DNA from: Brasenia schreberi
Taxonomy: Eukaryota > Streptophyta > Magnoliopsida > Nymphaeales > Cabombaceae
Length of the DNA: 64,000 bases
Reading direction: 5' to 3'
Assembly: GCA_036023115.1 (NCBI GenBank)
Contig: JAYKKT010000041.1
Coordinates: 5,171,501-5,235,500, forward strand
A model generated the notes under the pieces. That model made no database searches. It was not told where the DNA came from and saw only the letters and a program-made list of their open reading frames with translations. Below, in pieces: positions 60,213 through 64,000 of this stretch (positions within the stretch are counted from its first letter, which is position 1; every line of letters begins with the position of its first letter). The translations under genes and the position numbers were made by a program.

Positions 60213-61027
60213 AAAAGGAAGAAAAGAAGAAAATTAAAAAAGAAAGAGATGTAGAAATGGAAGATGTAGAAATAGAAACAATTTTGAAAACGAAAACAAA
60301 GAAGATAGAACAGGAAGAAGAGAGATCCGAGGAAGAAGATCTTTACATTTCTTTGGAGGAAAGGTGGAATCCTTACAAATATAAGGTAGATAAAGCAGGG
60401 AAGATCCGGCTGCTGAATGGAAAGGAAAAAGATGAATTCGGCTTTAAAGAGAAAGAAAAGAATAAACTCCTATGGGTTGAAAAATGCCTTCTGTCTCTTC
60501 TTTTCGATTATCAACGATGGAATCGACCCCTGCGATATATAGAAAATGATCGATTTTCAAATGCTGTAAGAAATGAAATGTCTCAATATTTTTTTGATAC
60601 ATGCACAAATGATGGAAAACAAATCATATCTTTCACATATCCACCTAGTTTGTACACTTTTTTGGAAATGATCCAAAAAAAGATGTCTTCTCACACAACG
60701 GAAAAACTCCCTGCGGAAGGCCTTTATAATGAATGGGTTTCGACCACTAAAAAACAAAGAGATAACTTAAGGGAAGAATTCATAAATCGAATAGAAGCTA
60801 TAGATAAAGGATCTCTTATCGTCGATGTAGTCGAAAAAAGAGTCAGATTGTGTAATGATGAGGAGGAACTAGAATGCTTACCTAAGTTTTATGATCCTCT
60901 TTTGAACGGACCCTATCGTGGAACAATAAAAAAAGGCTATTTATATTCAATTAGGAATGATTCAACCACCACCACACAGGGGTCTCAAAAAATTGCTTGG
61001 CTAAATAAGATAATTCTTTCTAGTTAA
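60213..61027 (+). pseudogene. ycf1: ycf1 (Tic214) internal fragment, open for 256 codons
   Basis: The open frame 60257-61027 encodes an acidic and Lys-rich stretch ([17 protein letters not shown]) and then the conserved ycf1 segment: [50 protein letters not shown] and [16 protein letters not shown]. Relative to typical ycf1 a block between EFGFKE and the LLWVEK motif appears shortened in frame. Full-length ycf1 is about 1,800 codons, so this is a fragment. It stays open by chance or youth. The start Met is not the native one, and the last residues come from the ycf2 junction. Tic214 is a plastid inner-envelope import component. No function is expected here. Confidence 0.88.
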
Positions 61028-61940
61028 AGAATCTCTTTCTAGTTGCTCTGGAACAATTAGGAGATTCTCTAGAAGAAATACGGAAATAGAATTCTTGGTT
61101 CGATTCTCTACCTTAACGATAAAAAAAAAGGATTGATCAAATTCTATTGAGTGCAACTTCATAGTGATCATTTATCAAAGAATAACTCTAGTTATCAAAT
61201 GATTGAACAACTAGGGGAGCAATTTACTTACGATATTTAGTTGACATTCATAAAAATTATCTAATGAATTATGAGTTCAATACATACTGCCTTAGCAGTA
61301 AAGACCTGATATTTCTTGCTCATTGAATATGTGCACCTTTGGGGTTTTCTATTTGATTATATCGAAAGGCTTAATGAATTAGGGATTTCCCTATTGGGCA
61401 CAAGTCATTTTGAGGGTAAAATGATCATTTATGATGAAGAGGATGAGCTTCGAAGAGAATGATTCAGTAGGTTCCTGTGAGGGTGGAATCATGTAGTACC
61501 GCGGACATCAGATAGATCTTACATAAAGAACAAGGCTTTTTGAATCAAGTCAATTCATTTGAGACCATAACGGATCCACTATTTTTCTTATTCAAATATC
61601 AACTTTTTGTCTTTATGTTTTCCACATCAAGAATTCTGTCTGATTTGAAGAGACAGTTAAGGGAGAGCTGCTTTACTTCTCGAGCTTGTCTTCATACATC
61701 TATATATAATCGTTAGTTTTATCAAGAATACACAAGAAAAATATTTTTGAATTGTTGATTCATCGCCAAAGATGGATTAGAACTAATACTAAATGTTCAT
61801 TATCTAATGGATCTTTCCATTCTAATACTCTATTTGAGAGTTATCAAAATTTATCAAATCTATTCCTATCTAATAATAGAACACTATTGGATAAAATGAC
61901 AAAGACATGGTTGAGAAAGAGATGACTTTTCCTGAATGAA
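61021..61940 (+). pseudogene. ycf2: ycf2 fragments with large internal deletions
   Basis: Starts [24 protein letters not shown] (first codons blurred by the junction), then KKRIDQILLS, then the region around YEFNT. At about 61330 it jumps by several hundred codons to [15 protein letters not shown], then [17 protein letters not shown] and the C-terminal DKMTKT-like and FPDEM-like ends. Stops and frameshifts are frequent. Native ycf2 is a very large plastid protein of about 2,280 residues that belongs to the import motor complex. Only two blocks remain. Confidence 0.8.
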
Positions 61941-62052
61941 ATGAGACATTTGATTCATGCACCAAGAGAAAGATTTCTCATTCCCTAACCGAAAAGATAT
62001 GTGGTCATAAAAGAGGGATTAAGTAGAACATAATTGACTAGGTGGTAGAGTC

Positions 62053-62337
62053 ATAGAAACAATTGTTTATTCCAGATTTTGGACCTTAGCTCCATGGAGC
62101 AATATGCTACTGCTGAAACATGGAACAATTGAAATCTGAGATCAAAACACTATGTATGGATGGTATGAACTGCCTAAACAAGAATTCTGGAACGGCGAAC
62201 AACCAGAACCTATTACTCACTACATCAAACAATTTCCATTAATGAAACATGGAAATCCATTGGAAAATCAAAAATGCGCATGTCCGATGAAATGCTTGTT
62301 GCTATCTGCTCCAATAACGAATCATTGGTTTAACTGA
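62053..62337 (+). pseudogene. ycf15: ycf15-like reading frame, start codon lost
   Basis: Reads LAPWSNMLLLKHGTIEI, a stop, then [20 protein letters not shown] and [13 protein letters not shown] before a TGA. This matches the ycf15 locus that lies just after ycf2 in the plastid inverted repeat. The expected ATG is ATA here and an internal stop breaks it. Whether ycf15 is a real gene even in plastids is disputed. Confidence 0.75.
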
Positions 62338-62896
62338 ATAACTAAATAAAATATATAATTTGCTTTCTCTTCATCTCAAAATTAGATTGGATCTTCTCAA
62401 TTGAAAGATCCCCTAAATCAATAATATACATTTTTAGTTGACCAAGCCTAATTCTAATTGTTTTGTTTTCGAAGAAAAAATATCCACGAGGCAGTTTGTC
62501 CTATTCAGATATTCATGGCTAAAGTACTTAATTCTCTTTCTTTTTCGAATAGGCCCTGAAAGGAGAAGGAAGGATGGAATGACAACGTAGCGTCTGACAT
62601 TATTGAATTCGCTACGGCCCAATAGTATAGTACGTCTCACCGTTTTAGGAAGCGTGCTGGTGCCAAAGTCATTGAATGGATAAATGCGTCAATTCTTAAA
62701 ATAGACCTGTAATGTACTTTATCCACTGGAGTTATGGTTGGACATTTTACCAGAGATTTTACTATTATATCCAATCTGCTCCTGTGTGATTCTTGTTGAA
62801 GCATATACTTGGGGGTGCGTGTAGGGTGGACAATTTCAAAATGGGCTCTTCCATTCATTAGATAGAGAAGATCACCAAGATTTTGTGATCTGTTTG
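62338..62896. other. Plastid spacer after ycf15, grading into unassigned DNA
   Basis: Up to about 62680 the sequence has the character of the ycf15 to trnL spacer (AATAGGCCCTGAAAGGAGAA, then GCCCAATAGTATAGTACGTC). From there to the element at 62897 I cannot assign it. No tRNA gene is seen. Confidence 0.5.
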
Positions 62897-64000
62897 TAAA
62901 CACCCTAAATCAATTTTTTTTTCAAACAACCCCAATTTCGAAAGCCCAAATGATTTAAAACCTTTTGCTTTAAAATTAAGATTTTAAATCTTTTTAAAGG
63001 TTTCAAATTAGAGGTTTTAAATTAAAGTTAAAGGGACGAGGCCTGGAGGATATGAACGAATCAGGCGAACAGGTGGGGCCCACTTCAAGCCAGGATCGAG
63101 CTAACGAAGGATAAGCCCGGAAGAAAGAGAGTGGACCACGTCTAAGCATATCTTCAAATGGGCCAGCATCAAGGCATCTCGAGTTGTGTATTAAATCAAA
63201 TCAAGAACTTGTTTGAATTAAATACAATCTTTGGATAAGGATTGGCCGACTTTTGCAAGATGGAACAGATTAAATCTTGGGCTGATTTCAAAGATTTATC
63301 AAGACCATGTACCAAGTTTACATCAAGCAAGGAAGGGTGAGCCACCAAGGAGGATGATCAAGGCCTTGAATTAAGCCTAGCCAAGTGCATTCAAGTGCAA
63401 ATAGCTAGGACAAAAAGCACATGACTCAAGCTCAAACCAGCCCACATAGGGCTGATCCACCTTTGACCAGCCACCTTGGAGAGAGAATCAAAGTGCTGCA
63501 ACTTTGAGAGTTTTTGAGAGTTTGAGAGCTGCTAGAGAAGAGCATTAGAGAGGAAAGGGAGTGTAGGATCTAGGCCAAGGCTTAGAGAGAGTTTGAGTGA
63601 TCAAGCAAAAGGGAAAAGGGATCAAGTGAGGGCCGACCACTACCTTGGAGGCCGATCGATTGTGTAAGTCCGGGTAAGTGCTGCTCTAACTTGTTCTTAG
63701 CTTTGTCTCTCCCCATGATATAATAGAAGTTGATGTTGCTGAAATTTCCCCTTCTTTTGATTATGCACTCTATGTGTTTGAATTCTTGATTCTACCTCTC
63801 TATATTCTATAAACACTCTATATTCTCTAATCCCCTCTATGCTTAAGCTATTAAGTATATTTCAATTCATTTCTCTTCAGCAATTTAATTCGTTATGCTG
63901 TGTTGTTGCAATTTTAATTTGTGAGTTTGCATCATGTATGATTCTAAAAACCTGGAATATGGTTTTCATCATCTCACCATACGTCGATTTCTTGATTTTT
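62897..64000 (+). repeat. LTR-like repeat related to the palindromic element, cut by the window end
   Basis: Begins TGTAAACACCCTAAA, the same start as both arms of the 7.3-kb element. Further along it shares TAATCCCCTCTATGCTTAAG and the ATGATATAATAG context with them, while much of the rest is diverged. No coding sequence is seen to the end of the window. Confidence 0.55.

Larger units (their letters stand above)
60158..62680. other. Nuclear plastid DNA, rearranged part: clpP exon 2, ycf1, ycf2, ycf15
   Basis: After LINE H the plastid DNA resumes with a clpP exon 2 piece, then jumps to ycf1 at 60213, to ycf2 at about 61021, and on through ycf15 into the spacer that normally follows it (FRIGPERRRK-like codons at about 62545-62580). 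These genes are not neighbours of clpP in plastomes, and ycf2 has large internal deletions. The right edge is uncertain, between 62680 and 62896. Confidence 0.85.

Noticed and set aside
62338..62680. Possible tRNA gene in the plastid spacer
   Set aside because: No stretch folds by eye into a tRNA with the conserved T-loop; the nearest plastid tRNA (trnL-CAA) does not seem to be included.

Overview
The window is nuclear DNA of a flowering plant. It contains a three-exon plant-type cytochrome b5 gene with GT-AG introns, decayed plant transposable elements (RTE-type and L1-type LINEs, a Copia LTR element, hAT and Mutator-like elements), and plastid DNA (psbT, psbB, clpP, ycf1, ycf2, ycf15) broken by frameshifts and nested with a nuclear LINE, so it is a nuclear copy and not the plastome. 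The species cannot be fixed from this alone. Only two loci look like functional host genes: a tail-anchored cytochrome b5 (8622-10673, minus) and a small 66-residue protein in two exons (48379-48654, minus).

Layout. 1-3.2 kb: no gene seen. 3.2-6.9 kb: a 40-bp LINE tail insertion and a full-length RTE LINE (copy A, minus) with a target duplication. 8.6-10.7 kb: cytochrome b5. 12.5-14.2 kb: LINE fragment D and a 349-bp hAT-like MITE. 15.0-24.9 kb: a Copia element and an RTE LINE (copy B), both cut and scrambled by one 3.8-kb inversion (18351-22141). 26.2-28.0 kb: a SINE-like derivative of the LINE, a CA/TA microsatellite and a probable solo LTR. 28.5-31.8 kb: a decayed L1-type LINE split by RTE copy E. 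31.8-47.6 kb: two diverged direct copies of one 1.5-1.8 kb repeat, each expanded by later insertions (two hAT elements with 8-bp duplications, a 35-bp LINE tail, and a 7.3-kb palindromic element). Each copy shows the empty site for the other. 48.4-48.7 kb: the small two-exon gene. 49.6-54.9 kb: AT-rich DNA with plant-mobile-domain and Mutator-like transposase remnants. 54.9-62.7 kb: a mosaic of plastid DNA from separate plastome regions, with RTE copy H inserted in its clpP part. 62.9 kb to the end: the start of an element related to the 7.3-kb palindromic one.

The dominant theme is one RTE-clade LINE family with the 3' tail AGGCTTAG(TTG)n. It appears as a full-length copy, 5'-truncated copies, tail-only insertions of about 35-40 bp, a copy with repeated tails and a short non-autonomous derivative. 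The nesting gives a relative order: LINE H is younger than the plastid insertion; the inversion is younger than both Copia and LINE B; the hAT and palindromic insertions are younger than the duplication of the repeat that carries them. I see no CRISPR array, operon or defence system, and no clearly new multigene system. The most notable structures are the double-breaking inversion, the 7.3-kb inserted palindrome, the LINE-derived SINE-like element and the tail-only LINE insertions.
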